Origin: Microbispora triticiradicis
GTDB lineage: Bacteria > Actinomycetota > Actinomycetes > Streptosporangiales > Streptosporangiaceae
Direction of reading: 5' to 3'
Length of the DNA stretch: 52,956 nt
Assembly (NCBI GenBank): GCA_003260025.2
Contig: QFZU02000191.1
Location: 1-52,956, forward strand
A model generated the notes under the pieces. It was not told where the DNA came from. It ran no database searches and saw nothing but the letters and a program-made list of their open reading frames with translations. Positions 25,246 through 34,465 of this stretch are shown here, piece by piece (the first letter of the stretch is position 1; the number at the start of each line of letters is the position of its first letter). The translations under genes were made by a program, and so were the position numbers.

Positions 25246-26211
25246 ATGGGAGTGATCGAAGTGGATCGGGCGCGTGCTCGGGGGCCACGAATGATCCCGG
25301 ACCGCCCGTGGGCGGACACCATCCTCGACGAGGCGGTCGAATCCGCCCGGCGGGGAGACATCGGACCGGCGATCGCCGCTCTCGCCACGAGCAGAGGCGA
25401 CCCGGAGGTACGGTCACTTCGGGTGGAGGCGCTGTCACGCGCCCTCGTCGGCGCGAGCCGGTCCATCGAGGCGCCGCTCGCCTACGACCAGGGCAACCCC
25501 GACCTCTGGCTGTGGCTGGGGCGGACCCGGCTGGAGGAGGCCTGGGAACTGCGGCCCGACGTGCGGGCCAGAGCCGTGCAGGCGGACCGGCTGCACGCCT
25601 ACCAGTCGGCGATGGAGGGCGCGAGACAGCCGCTGCTGGCCGCAGCGGCCCTCGCTCCCGGCGACCCGGTGCCGTGGGAGTGCCTGATGTGGCTGGCCGT
25701 CGGGCTGGACCGGCCGCGGACCGACAAGGACGCGGTCTGGCACGAGTGCTCCAGGCGGTGGCCGTCGCTCTACTCCGCGGCGGTGGCCCGCCTGATCACC
25801 CTGTCGCCGGGCTGGGGCGGCTCCGCCCAGGAGACGCTCGCCTTCGCCCGCTCGGCAGCCGCGCACGCCCCCGAGGGCAGCCCGCTCCCGGCTCTGGTGC
25901 CGCTGGCCCACTTCGAGATCATCGCCGCGGGCCGGACGCCGATGTCCCGGGGAGGATGGTTCCCCTTCGAGGCGCAGCGCGAGATCGTCTCGGCCGCCGG
26001 GCACTGGTCGGAGCGGCGGCTCGGCGGCGCGCATCCCCGGTCGATCGAGGCGCACAACGCCTTCGGCGCCGCCTTCTTCCTGGCGGACCTGCGCCGCCCG
26101 GCACGCGCGCACCTCAGCAGGACCGGCGGCCGCTTCAGCCGCCTGCCCTGGTCACATCTCGGCGACCCCGGTCAGCAGTACCGCCGGGCCTGCGCCCGGC
26201 TCAACCTCTGA
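25246..26211 (+). CDS. Conserved hypothetical protein with helical-repeat character, 321 aa
   Basis: Function not recognised. The protein is soluble and rich in Ala, Arg, Leu and Trp. Helix-pair segments such as ADTILDEAVESARRGDIGPAIAALAT and DLWLWLGRTRLEEAWELRPD suggest TPR-like folding, and Trp is unusually frequent (LWLWLG, WECLMWLAVG, SRRWPSLYS). Start ATG 25246 is preceded by a TAGGCT -10-like box (25232-25237) at 8 nt with no Shine-Dalgarno, the pattern of a leaderless actinomycete gene; an in-frame ATG at 25291 is an alternative. It abuts yaaA tail to tail with one base between stops. Confidence 0.75.
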   Translation: MGVIEVDRARARGPRMIPDRPWADTILDEAVESARRGDIGPAIAALATSRGDPEVRSLRVEALSRALVGASRSIEAPLAYDQGNPDLWLWLGRTRLEEAWELRPDVRARAVQADRLHAYQSAMEGARQPLLAAAALAPGDPVPWECLMWLAVGLDRPRTDKDAVWHECSRRWPSLYSAAVARLITLSPGWGGSAQETLAFARSAAAHAPEGSPLPALVPLAHFEIIAAGRTPMSRGGWFPFEAQREIVSAAGHWSERRLGGAHPRSIEAHNAFGAAFFLADLRRPARAHLSRTGGRFSRLPWSHLGDPGQQYRRACARLNL

Positions 26212-26212
26212 C

Positions 26213-26962
26213 TCACTCGTCCACGATCACGTCGAGGGTCCGCGGCCGGTTCCCTCCCGCGGGCGCGGCCAGCTCGACCCGGTGCCCCAGACCCGCCAGC
26301 AGGTCGGCGAGGTCGCCGGCCGTACGCGGCCGGTCCGGGGTCTCCACCAGCGAGCGGGCGACCACGCCGCGCGTGGCCTTCGCCATGTGGCTGACGACCG
26401 TCCGCTTCCCGGCCGCCTCCCTGAGCACCCGCACGGCCACGCCGCGCTCGCCGGGCTGCCAGGCGGCGGCGTACGTCGCCGACCGCATGTCCACCACCAG
26501 GCCCTTCGTCGCGTCGAGCACCGCACTGATCGACGGCCGCCAGAACGCGGCCAGACCGCCCATCGGCGGCAGCCGTACGCCCATGGACAGCCGGTACGGC
26601 GGCACCCGGTCGGAGGGGCGCAGCAGGCCCCACAGGCCGGAGAAGACGACGATCCTCCGGTCGGCCCGCCGCCGCGCCTCGGGGGAGAGGGTGCCGAGAC
26701 CGAGGTTGTCGTACAGCACGCCCGTGTAGAGGTCGGCGACGGGCAGCGTGCGCGCCGCGGGCAGCCCCCGATTGCGCTCGATCTCACCGGCCTGCCCGTC
26801 CGACAGGCCCAGCACGTCGCGCGCCTCGGGCGTGTGGCAGAGCGACACGAGGGCGTCGAGGACCTTCTCGCGCGGGCCGGCGAGTTCGGGGAAGCTCAGC
26901 CGGCGGACGCGGGAGGTCCCCCGCTCGGCCTTCCCCTCCGACGGAGGCAGCAGGATGAGCAC
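26213..26962 (-). CDS. yaaA: YaaA family peroxide stress protein (DUF328/UPF0246)
   Basis: A 249-aa protein matching YaaA from the first residues (MLILLPPSEGKAE) through LYTGVLYDNLGLGTL, VFSGLWGLLRPSDRVPPYRLSM, and the conserved VVSHMAKATRGVVAR segment. In E. coli YaaA limits intracellular free iron and so protects DNA and proteins from peroxide; homologues bind DNA through a helix-hairpin-helix-like fold. Length is normal (about 250). It lies alone between a convergent unknown gene and the end of aceE, 72 bp from it and on the same strand, so it could be read through from aceE. Confidence 0.9.
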   Translation of the reverse strand: MLILLPPSEGKAERGTSRVRRLSFPELAGPREKVLDALVSLCHTPEARDVLGLSDGQAGEIERNRGLPAARTLPVADLYTGVLYDNLGLGTLSPEARRRADRRIVVFSGLWGLLRPSDRVPPYRLSMGVRLPPMGGLAAFWRPSISAVLDATKGLVVDMRSATYAAAWQPGERGVAVRVLREAAGKRTVVSHMAKATRGVVARSLVETPDRPRTAGDLADLLAGLGHRVELAAPAGGNRPRTLDVIVDE

Positions 26963-27034
26963 GATTCCGCAGCTTACTGCGCCCCCACCGGAGAGGTTCC
27001 CGCTCGGGGCACTGTCTCGCAGGGATGGGTTCCC

Positions 27035-29491
27035 TCACTCGCGCCCGGTCTCCACCGCCTTGAGCACGGCCTCCGCGATCGAGCGCGGATCCACCCCGAA
27101 ATGCCTGCGGACCGCCTCGCGGGTGCCCGACAGCCCGAACCCGTCGGTGCCGAGCGAGGTCCACGGCCGGTCGATCCAGGGGCTGATCTGGTCCGGCACC
27201 GCGCGCATCCAGTCGCTGACCGCGATCACCGGCCCCGAGGTCCCGGCCAGGGCCTGCCGGATGTAGGGCACGCCCGTCGTGGTCATGGCGTCGCGGCGAA
27301 GCTCGCTCCAGGAGGTGACGGACCACACGTCCACGCCCACGCCGTACTCCTCCCGGAGCAGGCGCTGTGCGTCCATCGCCCAGTGGACCGCGGTGCCGCT
27401 GGCCAGCAGGTGGGCGTCACCGCCGCCGGCGGCGTACCGGTAGATGCCCCGGAGGATGCCCTCCTCGACGCCCTCGGGCATCGCGGGCTGGGGCATCGGC
27501 TCGTTGTAGACGGTCAGGTAGTAGAAGACGTTCTCGCCGTCGGGGCCGTACATGCGCCGGAGCCCCTCACGCACGATCGTCCCCACCTCGTACGCGAAGG
27601 CGGGATCGTAGGCCAGGCACGCGGGGTTGGCGGAGGCGAGGAGCTGCGAGTGACCGTCGGCGTGCTGCAGGCCCTCCCCGGTCATCGTGGTCCGGCCGGC
27701 GGTCGCGCCGACGAGGAACCCGCGGCCGAGCTGGTCGGCCAGCGCCCACATCTGGTCGCCGGTGCGCTGCCAGCCGAACATCGAGTAGAAGATGTAGAAG
27801 GGGATCATGGCCTCGCCGTGGGTGGCGTAGCTGGAGGCCGCGGCCGTGAACGACGCCATCGACCCGGCCTCGGTGATGCCTTCCAGCAGGATCTGCCCGT
27901 CGGCCGCCTCCTTGTACGACAGCAGCAGGTCCCGGTCGACGGACTCGTAGCGCTGGCCCAGCGGCGAGTAGATCTTGGCCGTGGGGAACAGCGACTCCAT
28001 GCCGAACGTCCTGGCCTCGTCCGGCACGATCGGCACCCAGCGGCGTCCCGTCTCCGGCTCCTTCATCAGGTCCTTGACGAGGCGGACGAAGGCCATCGTC
28101 GTCGCCACCGGCTGCTTCGAGCCCTTCTCCAGGGCCCGGAACGCCGTCTCGCCCGGGGCCGGCAGCGGGGCGTGGGAGACCGTGCGGCGTGGGACGGGCC
28201 CGCCCAGGTCGCGGCGCCGCTCGGCGGCGTACCTCGCCTCCGGCGAGTCCGGCCCGGGATGCAGGTACGGCGGCAGGTCGCCGTCGAGGGCCTCGTCCGG
28301 CACCGGCAGCCCGAGCCGGTCGCGCAGGGCGCGGAACTCGTCCTGGGTCAGCTTCTTCATCTGGTGGTTGGCGTTGCGCGCCTCGATCCCCGTGCCGAGG
28401 GTCCAGCCCTTCACCGTCTGCACGAGGATCACCGTGGGCGCGCCCCGGTTGTCCAGGGCCCTGCGGTAGGCCGCGTACACCTTCCGAGGCTCGTGGCCCG
28501 CCCGCGACCCGCCGACGACGCGCCGCAGGTCCTCGTCCGAGCACGGCACGTCCAGTCCCTGGAACAGCCGCTCCCTGATGTAGGAGCCCGTCGAGGCGGC
28601 GAACGTCTGGAACTGCCCGTCCGGCACCTCGCCCAGCCGGGCCACCAGCTCGTCCGAGCCCAGCAGCCCGTCCCATTCCCGGCCCCACAGAGCCTTGACG
28701 ACGTGCCAGCCCGCGCCCCTGAAGACGCTCTCCAGCTCCTGCACTATGCGCGTGTTGCCCCGCACCGGGCCGTCGAGCCGCTGGAGGTTGCAATTGATCA
28801 CGAACGTGAGGTTGTCGAGCCCCTCGCGGGCGGCCAGGGTGAGGGCGGCCGTGGACTCCGGCTCGTCCATCTCGCCGTCGCCCAGGAAGGCCCACACGTG
28901 GCTGCGCGAGGTGTCTTTGACGCCGCGGTTGTGCAGATAGCGGTTGAACCTGGCCTGGTAGATCGCGTTGAGCGGCCCGAGCCCCATGGAGACGGTGGGG
29001 AACTGCCAGAAGTCCGGCATGGACCGCGGATGCGGGTACGACGGCAGCCCGCCCTCGGGCTCGCGCCTGAACAGGTCGAGCTGGGACTCGCTCAGCCTGC
29101 CCTCCAGGAAGGCCCGGGCGTAGACGCCCGGGGAGGCGTGGCCCTGGAAGTAGACCTGGTCGTGGCCGGCGTGGAAGAAGTGGTTGAAGCCCACCTCGTA
29201 CAGCCAGGCGGCCGAGGCGTAGGTCGCCAGGTGGCCGCCGAGCCCCAGCCGGCTTCCCCTGGTGATCATCGCTGCGGCGTTCCACCGGTCGTACGCGGCG
29301 ATGCGTGCCTCCAGCTCCAGGTCACCCGGGTAGACGGGCTCCTCGGAGGTCGGCACGGTGTTGAGGTAGCGGGTGGTCGTGGCCAGCCGCCTCAGCAGGT
29401 AGTCGGCCCGTTCGGGACCGGCCACACGGCGCACCGCCTCAAGGGATTCGAGCCATTCGGCGGTCTCCTGGGGATTCAGGTCTGCGTCCAT
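27035..29491 (-). CDS. aceE: Pyruvate dehydrogenase E1 component, homodimeric type
   Basis: An 818-aa thiamine diphosphate enzyme that decarboxylates pyruvate and passes the acetyl group to lipoyl-E2. The N-terminus aligns to AceE ([18 protein letters not shown]). Key blocks: [42 protein letters not shown], the ThDP/Mg motif [10 protein letters not shown]...[20 protein letters not shown], the [18 protein letters not shown] pyrimidine-binding region, and [21 protein letters not shown]. It is about 70-90 residues shorter than E. coli AceE (887), by small losses in several loops, with no catalytic block missing. No E2 or E3 genes are adjacent. No RBS precedes ATG 29491, which lies 17 bp from an 18-bp palindrome shared with the GntR gene. 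Confidence 0.95.
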   Translation of the reverse strand: MDADLNPQETAEWLESLEAVRRVAGPERADYLLRRLATTTRYLNTVPTSEEPVYPGDLELEARIAAYDRWNAAAMITRGSRLGLGGHLATYASAAWLYEVGFNHFFHAGHDQVYFQGHASPGVYARAFLEGRLSESQLDLFRREPEGGLPSYPHPRSMPDFWQFPTVSMGLGPLNAIYQARFNRYLHNRGVKDTSRSHVWAFLGDGEMDEPESTAALTLAAREGLDNLTFVINCNLQRLDGPVRGNTRIVQELESVFRGAGWHVVKALWGREWDGLLGSDELVARLGEVPDGQFQTFAASTGSYIRERLFQGLDVPCSDEDLRRVVGGSRAGHEPRKVYAAYRRALDNRGAPTVILVQTVKGWTLGTGIEARNANHQMKKLTQDEFRALRDRLGLPVPDEALDGDLPPYLHPGPDSPEARYAAERRRDLGGPVPRRTVSHAPLPAPGETAFRALEKGSKQPVATTMAFVRLVKDLMKEPETGRRWVPIVPDEARTFGMESLFPTAKIYSPLGQRYESVDRDLLLSYKEAADGQILLEGITEAGSMASFTAAASSYATHGEAMIPFYIFYSMFGWQRTGDQMWALADQLGRGFLVGATAGRTTMTGEGLQHADGHSQLLASANPACLAYDPAFAYEVGTIVREGLRRMYGPDGENVFYYLTVYNEPMPQPAMPEGVEEGILRGIYRYAAGGGDAHLLASGTAVHWAMDAQRLLREEYGVGVDVWSVTSWSELRRDAMTTTGVPYIRQALAGTSGPVIAVSDWMRAVPDQISPWIDRPWTSLGTDGFGLSGTREAVRRHFGVDPRSIAEAVLKAVETGRE

Positions 29492-29507
29492 GAATCCATT
29501 AAAACAC

Positions 29508-29525
29508 CCTATGATCGATCATAGG
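29508..29525. promoter_or_regulatory. Perfect 18-bp palindrome, probable GntR/FCD operator
   Basis: CCTATGATCGATCATAGG is fully self-complementary and lies in the 65-bp gap between divergent aceE and the GntR gene. A further half-site-like CCTATCATC occurs at 29542-29550. The position fits simultaneous control of both genes by the adjacent regulator. Confidence 0.65.
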
Positions 29526-29556
29526 ATGTATCCCCCCGCCGCCTATCATCGGTCTC

Positions 29557-30183
29557 GTGGAACCCGTCGTGCGGTCGCCGCTTCGCGACCAGATCCGGCA
29601 AGCCGTGCTCGACGGCCTGATCAACGGCCGATGGAAGCCCGGCGACCGCCTCGTCGAGCGGCGCATGGCCGCCGAGCTGAGCGTCAGCCAGGCACCGGTG
29701 CGCGAGGCGTTGCGCGAACTGGAGGCCCTCAGGCTCATCGAGTCGGTGCCCAACAAGGGCGCGCGGGTCCGCAGGCTCACCCGGAGCGATCTGCGCGAGG
29801 TGTACCAGGTGCGGGCGGGCCTGGAGGAGACCGCCGTCCGGCTGGGCACGCCCCGCGTGGAGTCGCTGCGTACGCATCTGCGCCGCCTGCACGACGCGGC
29901 GGACGCCGGTTCCCTGCACGACCAGGTGCGGCACGGCGTCGCCTTCCACCGGGAGATCGTGAAAGCCTCGGGCAACGCGGTGCTGCTGTCGGTGTGGGAG
30001 TCGCTCGGCATCGAGGTGTGGACCCACCTGTCGATCCGCCTGTTCCGGATGCGCCCGCACGAGAACGCCGCCGACCACGAACCTCTCGTGGAGGCGTTCG
30101 AGCGGGGCGACCCCGAGGTGGGCGTCCTGCTCCGCGAGCACGTGCTCGGCTACGCCCCGCCCGAGCCCGGGGAGACGACCTAG
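29557..30183 (+). CDS. GntR-family regulator, FadR/FCD subfamily
   Basis: A 208-aa repressor with an N-terminal winged helix (PLRDQIRQAVLDGLINGRWKPGDRLVERRMAAELSVSQAPVREALRELEALRLIESVPNKGARVRRL) and a C-terminal all-helical FCD ligand domain (about 90-200; VYQVRAGLEETAV, and the metal-ligand-type histidines HRE and LLREHVLG). FCD regulators sense small carboxylates; next to aceE a pyruvate-sensing, PdhR-like role is a fair inference. No ribosome site precedes GTG 29557, so translation may be leaderless; GTG 29569 is an alternative. Its TAG overlaps the convergent permease's TAG, sharing the tetramer CTAG. I considered WhiH because hrdB is close, but the aceE divergence argues for a metabolic role. 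Confidence 0.9.
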   Translation: MEPVVRSPLRDQIRQAVLDGLINGRWKPGDRLVERRMAAELSVSQAPVREALRELEALRLIESVPNKGARVRRLTRSDLREVYQVRAGLEETAVRLGTPRVESLRTHLRRLHDAADAGSLHDQVRHGVAFHREIVKASGNAVLLSVWESLGIEVWTHLSIRLFRMRPHENAADHEPLVEAFERGDPEVGVLLREHVLGYAPPEPGETT

Positions 30184-31100
30184 CCTTTCTGGCCGGTCGT
30201 GGCGATGCCCTGCACGAAGTACCGCTGCCCGGCGAAGAAGATGACGACCAGCGGCAGAGTGGTGATCACACTGGCGGCCAGGACGATCTCCCACTTGGGG
30301 TCGCCGCCCTGGTAGAACTGGTCGACCACGGCCTTGAGCCCGCGCGGCAGCGTGAACAGTGCCGGGTCCTGGAGGTAGATCAGCGGCTTCATCAGATCGA
30401 ACCAGCTCGCCTTGAGCTCGAAGATGAACGCGATGATCAGGGCCGGACGGCCGAGGGGCAGCGCGATCCGCCGGAACAGGTCGAGGTAGGACGCGCCGTC
30501 CACCCTGGCCGCCTCGAACACGTAGCGCGGGATGCCGAGGAAGAACTGGCGCAGCAGGAAGATGTAGAACGCCGAGCCGAACAGGTTGCCCGCCCACAGT
30601 GGCACCTGCGTGCCGGTCAGGCCGACGGTGTTCCAGATCAGGTACGTCGGCACGAGTGTGACGGCACCCGGGAGCATCATCGTGGCGAGCACGCTGCCGA
30701 ACAGCACGCCCCTCCCGGGGAAGCGGAAGTAGGCGAAGCCGAAGGCGACGAACGCACTGGAGACCGTCACGGCGAGGGCCGCCGCGACTCCCACGAACAC
30801 GGTGTTGAACAGCCAGGCCAGCATGGGCGCGGCGTCCCACACGTTCGCGTAGTTCTCCGGGGCGAAGGGGTTCGGCCAGGGGACGAACGGATCGGAGAAC
30901 GTGCGGTCGCGCGGCTTCAGCGATGCCACGACCAGCCACACGAACGGGTAGAGAAACACCGCCGCGGCGGCCGAGAGCATGACGAGGAAGAACGCCCCGC
31001 GGGTGCCGGCGGTGCCCGGGCGGTCGTCGCGGGCCGTCTCCCGTGCCCGTTCCGCTATCCCGGCGCGTCCCGCCCGCGTACGGCCCGCCGTCGTGGTCAT
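30180..31100 (-). CDS. Sugar ABC transporter permease, MalG-type
   Basis: A 306-aa inner membrane permease of the CUT1 carbohydrate importer class. Six TM helices are visible, from GAFFLVMLSAAAAVFLYPFVWLVVASL to the C-terminal VITTLPLVVIFFAGQRYFVQGI, a typical MalG/LacG ending. The EAA loop that contacts the ATPase reads YVFEAARVDGASYLDLFRRIALPLGRPAL. The ATG at 31100 overlaps the upstream permease stop (ATGA) and has GGGAGGG before it. The N-terminal 35 residues are Arg/Ala/Thr-rich and cytoplasmic. It forms the pore with the permease encoded at 31097-32029. Confidence 0.93.
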   Translation of the reverse strand: MTTTAGRTRAGRAGIAERARETARDDRPGTAGTRGAFFLVMLSAAAAVFLYPFVWLVVASLKPRDRTFSDPFVPWPNPFAPENYANVWDAAPMLAWLFNTVFVGVAAALAVTVSSAFVAFGFAYFRFPGRGVLFGSVLATMMLPGAVTLVPTYLIWNTVGLTGTQVPLWAGNLFGSAFYIFLLRQFFLGIPRYVFEAARVDGASYLDLFRRIALPLGRPALIIAFIFELKASWFDLMKPLIYLQDPALFTLPRGLKAVVDQFYQGGDPKWEIVLAASVITTLPLVVIFFAGQRYFVQGIATTGQKG

Positions 31101-32029
31101 CGCGTCCCTCCCGGGGGTTCGGCCTCGTAGTAGACGAGCCGGTTGCCGACCTTCACCTGCACGACCGTGATGACCGCGATGATCGCGAACAGCAGCCAGG
31201 CGAGCGCCGAGGCGTAGCCCATGTGCAGGAACTGGAACCCCTGCTGGAACAGGTAGACGACGTAGAACAGGGCCGCGTCGCCGTAGGAGTTCTGAGCGGT
31301 CTGGTTGCCGAAGAACATCGTGTAGACCTGGTCGAACATCTGCAGTGCCGCGATGGTGTTGATGATCACCACGAAGAACAGCGCGGAGCTGATCATCGGG
31401 AGGGTGACCGAGCGGAACCGCTGCCAGGGGCCCGCGCCGTCGATCATCGCGGCCTCGTACAGGTCGCGCGGCACGTTGCGCAGGGCGGCGAACAGGATGA
31501 TCGTCGTCGAGCCGAGGTTCCACAGCGACATCAGCACTACGCCGGGCTTGACCCACGCGGGATCGGTCGTCCACTGCGGCCCGTCCACGCCGAACAGCCC
31601 GAGGAACTGGTTGACCAGTCCCGCCTGGCCGTTCAGCAGGAACAGGAACAGCACGCCCACCGCGACGTACGGCGTCATCGACGGCAGGTAGAAGGCGGTG
31701 CGGAAGAACCCGGCGGCCCGGCCGGTGACGCGGTTGAGCATCAGCGCGAGCGCGAGAGAGACCACCAGGGCCAGCGGCACGTGAAGGACGGTGTAGAAGG
31801 CCGTGTTGCCGATGGCCGTGGCGACCGTCGGGTCCTCCAGCATCTCGGCGTAGTTGCCGAGGCCGACGAAACGCGGGCTGGAGATCAGGTCGTAGTCGGT
31901 CAGGGACAGCACCAGACTGGCGACCATGGGTCCGGCCTGGAAGATCACCAGGCCGAGCAGCCACGGCAGCAGGAACACATAGGCCCAGCGCGCCTCCCGG
32001 CGCGCCAGTCCGGACAGCGGGCGTGCCAT
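31097..32029 (-). CDS. Sugar ABC transporter permease, MalF-type
   Basis: A 310-aa CUT1 permease, MalF/UgpA-like. The N-terminus REARWAYVFLLPWLLGLVIFQAGPMVASLVLSLTDYD and the later TM helices are typical. The EAA loop reads DLYEAAMIDGAGPWQRFRSVTLPMISSALFF. It ends in ATGA with the MalG-type permease and lies 4 bp after the binding protein gene, so the three genes form one operon. No ATP-binding subunit is encoded; in Streptomyces such importers share the ATPase MsiK, and the same is likely here. Confidence 0.93.
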   Translation of the reverse strand: MARPLSGLARREARWAYVFLLPWLLGLVIFQAGPMVASLVLSLTDYDLISSPRFVGLGNYAEMLEDPTVATAIGNTAFYTVLHVPLALVVSLALALMLNRVTGRAAGFFRTAFYLPSMTPYVAVGVLFLFLLNGQAGLVNQFLGLFGVDGPQWTTDPAWVKPGVVLMSLWNLGSTTIILFAALRNVPRDLYEAAMIDGAGPWQRFRSVTLPMISSALFFVVIINTIAALQMFDQVYTMFFGNQTAQNSYGDAALFYVVYLFQQGFQFLHMGYASALAWLLFAIIAVITVVQVKVGNRLVYYEAEPPGGTR

Positions 32030-32033
32030 GCGC

Positions 32034-33395
32034 TCAGCCCGCCGCGGCCTGGAGGGCCTTGACGGCCTCCTGATGCGCCTGGGAGAGGGCGGCCTTCGCG
32101 TCCTGGCGGCCCTGCATCACCCGGGTCGCCGCGTCGATCCAGGCGGTGCGGAACTCCGCCGCGGCGGGTGACTGCGGGACGACGAACCCCTTTTCCTGCA
32201 CGCCCAGGATCGTCGTGGTCGCGTCGTCGTACGGCTTGTGCCCGCTGGGCTTCACGATCTGCGAGAAGATCGCCTGGTCGGCCTTGGCGTTGGCGGTGAA
32301 GGTGCCCGGGTAGGGCCTGCCCTCCTGTGCCCGCTTCGCCGCCCGCGCCTTCGCCGCCGCGATCCAGGTGTCGGCCGAGGTCATCGTCTTGATCCACTGG
32401 CAGGCGACGTCCGGGTGCTTTGCCCCCTTGGGGACGGCCCAGCCGTTGCCGCCGACCATGGTGACCGGATTGCCCTGCCTGTCCTTGAACGGCAGTACGG
32501 TGATCTTCGCGTCGGGGGAGGTGCTCGCCAGGGAGGTGACCAGGAACTGCTCGGTGAGCATCATCCCGATCTGGTCCTCGGCGATCGGGTTCTTCTCGCC
32601 GAAGTAGTCGAAGGTGTCGGTGAACGCCTTGAGCCTGGTCCAGCCGCCCTGGTCCTTCAGCAGCCCCTGCGCGTAGCCGAGCGCCTCGGCGACCTTCGGG
32701 TCGTCCAGCCGGGAGGTCCTCCCGTCCGCCGACAGCAGGTCGGCGCCGTTGGCCTTGGCCCACAGGGGGAGGAACTCCGGCAGCTTCGGGTAGAAGCCGA
32801 AGCGCCGGATCTTGCCGCCGGAGACCTTGTTCATCCTCTTCGCCAGCGCGGCCAGGGCGTCCCAGTCGGAGGTGTCGATGCTCTTCGGGTCGGCCCCCGC
32901 CTCCTTGGCGGCTTTGTCGTTCACCAGCAGGATGATCGAGGTGTAGAACTCCGGCACGGCGTACCACTTGCCGTTCAGCTTCACCTGCTGCTGCGCGGCG
33001 GGGTAGAAGTCGGACATCGGAATGCCCTCCTTGGCCACACAGTCGTCCAAGGGCTGGATCGCGCCCCTGGCGGCGTACGTGCCGATGAGCTGGCGGTCGA
33101 GGTAGACGACGTCCGGCGGGTTGCCGCTCGCCACCGCCGACAGGAACGCCTGCTCGTCGAACTGGCCCTGGTTGACGGTGAGCTTCACCTCGGGGTGCGC
33201 CTTCTTGAAGGCGTCGGCCCGAGTCGTGGCGATCTCGTCGGGGAAGCCGAAGCCCATGGTCGTCAGGGCGGCTCCGCCGCCAGGCGGCGCGCCGCTCCCG
33301 GAGCCCACGCCGCCGCACGCGGCCACCGCCAGCACCGCGGCCAGGGCGCCTGATAGGACGACCATGCCGGTACGGCTCCTGCGTGAAGGGGACAC
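32034..33395 (-). CDS. Sugar ABC transporter substrate-binding lipoprotein (family 1)
   Basis: A 453-aa extracytoplasmic binding protein with a basic N-terminus, hydrophobic core and lipobox VAAC (Cys27), followed by a Gly/Ser/Pro-rich linker. The mature part is SBP_bac_1: TTMGFGFPDEIATTRADAFKKAHPEVKLTV, LDDCVAKEGIPMSDFYPAA, YTSIILLVNDKAAKEAG, TMVGGNGWAVPKGAKHPDVACQWIKTM. It would capture a mono- or oligosaccharide for the two downstream permeases. Ligand unknown; no glycosidase lies in this operon. A candidate FadR-type operator lies upstream. Confidence 0.93.
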   Translation of the reverse strand: MSPSRRSRTGMVVLSGALAAVLAVAACGGVGSGSGAPPGGGAALTTMGFGFPDEIATTRADAFKKAHPEVKLTVNQGQFDEQAFLSAVASGNPPDVVYLDRQLIGTYAARGAIQPLDDCVAKEGIPMSDFYPAAQQQVKLNGKWYAVPEFYTSIILLVNDKAAKEAGADPKSIDTSDWDALAALAKRMNKVSGGKIRRFGFYPKLPEFLPLWAKANGADLLSADGRTSRLDDPKVAEALGYAQGLLKDQGGWTRLKAFTDTFDYFGEKNPIAEDQIGMMLTEQFLVTSLASTSPDAKITVLPFKDRQGNPVTMVGGNGWAVPKGAKHPDVACQWIKTMTSADTWIAAAKARAAKRAQEGRPYPGTFTANAKADQAIFSQIVKPSGHKPYDDATTTILGVQEKGFVVPQSPAAAEFRTAWIDAATRVMQGRQDAKAALSQAHQEAVKALQAAAG

Positions 33396-33446
33396 TGCCG
33401 CTCCTTTGGGGGGCCGAAGGACAGAGGCCGGCTCCCTCTGCCCGCC

Positions 33447-33479
33447 AGGTCTGACCTAAACGCGAGCAGCGCAGGTCAG
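33447..33479. promoter_or_regulatory. Inverted repeats upstream of the sugar importer
   Basis: AGGTC-T-GACCT (33447-33457) is an 11-bp palindrome like those bound by FadR-subfamily GntR proteins. A further AGGTCAG at 33473-33479 pairs with CTGACCT (33451-33457). The site is 52 bp before the binding protein gene and 97 bp before the divergent GNAT gene. Confidence 0.45.
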
Positions 33480-33575
33480 GGGTGCCCCTTCCGCTGATAT
33501 CCGTTCCGTCGCCGGCGTCTCGCCGCGGCGCCCTGTATGGGTGGAGATCGGCTGGAGGCCGCTAGGCTGCGGCGG

Positions 33576-34346
33576 GTGAGTCGGGATTTGGCGCAGTTCG
33601 ACCTGCTGGTGGACGAGGCGTGGCCGGCGCCGGGACGGGCCGCGGAGGGAAGCTGGGTCTACCGCCACGCCGGCGGGGTGACGAAGCGGGCCAACTCGGT
33701 GCTGCCGCTGGGGGAGCGGGCGGACCTGCCGGAGGCGGTGGACCGGGCCGAGCGCTTCTACGCGGGAGTCGGCCTGCCGTGCGTGTTCTCCGTGGGCATG
33801 GGCGCGACGCCGGGACTCGACGAGGAACTCGACCGCCGAGGATACCGGCTGGTGGACCCCACCCTGGTGATGACCGGGCCGCTGTCCGCCGATACGCCGG
33901 ACGAGGGCGTGGTGGAGGTGGCGGGCGCGCCGTCCGAGCGGTGGCTGCGCACCTGGTGGAGCGTGGACGGCGGGCGGCACAACGCCGCCGGGGACGTCCC
34001 GGCGCGGGTGTGGGCCGAGCGGATCGTCACCGGGGTGCCCGCCGGCTACGTCCTCCTCGGCGGCCACCTGGACGGGGACGCCGACGGGAACGCCGACAGG
34101 AACGCGGTGGGCCGGGGCGTGCCGCAGGGCCGCTGGCTGGGGATCTACTGCATGGCGGTCCAGCCGCGCGCCAGGCGGCGCGGGCTGGGCGGAGCCGTGC
34201 TGCGCGCCCTCGCCGCCTGGGGACGGCGGCAAGGCGCGGACAGCGCCTACCTGGTGGTCACGGAGGCCAACGCCGCGGCCCGCGCGCTCTACGAGCGGGA
34301 GGGCTTCGGCGTGGCCGGCCGCTACCACTACCGCGTGCGGCCCTGA
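33576..34346 (+). CDS. GNAT-family N-acetyltransferase
   Basis: A 256-aa protein whose C-terminal half is a GNAT domain: LGIYCMAVQPRARRRGLGGAVLRALAAWGRRQGADSAYLVVTEANAAARALYEREGFGVAGRYHYR holds the acetyl-CoA motif A (QPRARRRGLG). The N-terminal half (AWPAPGRAAEGSWVYRHAGGVTKRANSVLPLG) matches the widespread actinomycete GNAT type of unknown substrate. I choose GTG 33576 because a TAGGCT box (33563-33568) lies exactly 7 nt before it, the leaderless pattern. An in-frame ATG at 33537 is possible. A short Asp/Gly/Asn repeat (GDADGNADRNA) at about residue 170 is a likely surface loop. Confidence 0.88.
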   Translation: MSRDLAQFDLLVDEAWPAPGRAAEGSWVYRHAGGVTKRANSVLPLGERADLPEAVDRAERFYAGVGLPCVFSVGMGATPGLDEELDRRGYRLVDPTLVMTGPLSADTPDEGVVEVAGAPSERWLRTWWSVDGGRHNAAGDVPARVWAERIVTGVPAGYVLLGGHLDGDADGNADRNAVGRGVPQGRWLGIYCMAVQPRARRRGLGGAVLRALAAWGRRQGADSAYLVVTEANAAARALYEREGFGVAGRYHYRVRP

Positions 34347-34465
34347 CGGGCACCGCGGTCAGGTCAGGTACGGCATGGAGGCGGACGGGGAATCTGGGAA
34401 TCTATGGTGACGGCGCACCGAGCCGACGTCGTCGTCGTGCTGCTCCGGCACGCCGTCTATGGGGG

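Noticed and set aside
29557-30183. The GntR gene as whiH (sporulation regulator near hrdB in Streptomyces)
   Set aside because: It is divergent from aceE with a shared palindrome and its C-terminal domain is ordinary FCD; nothing points to sporulation.
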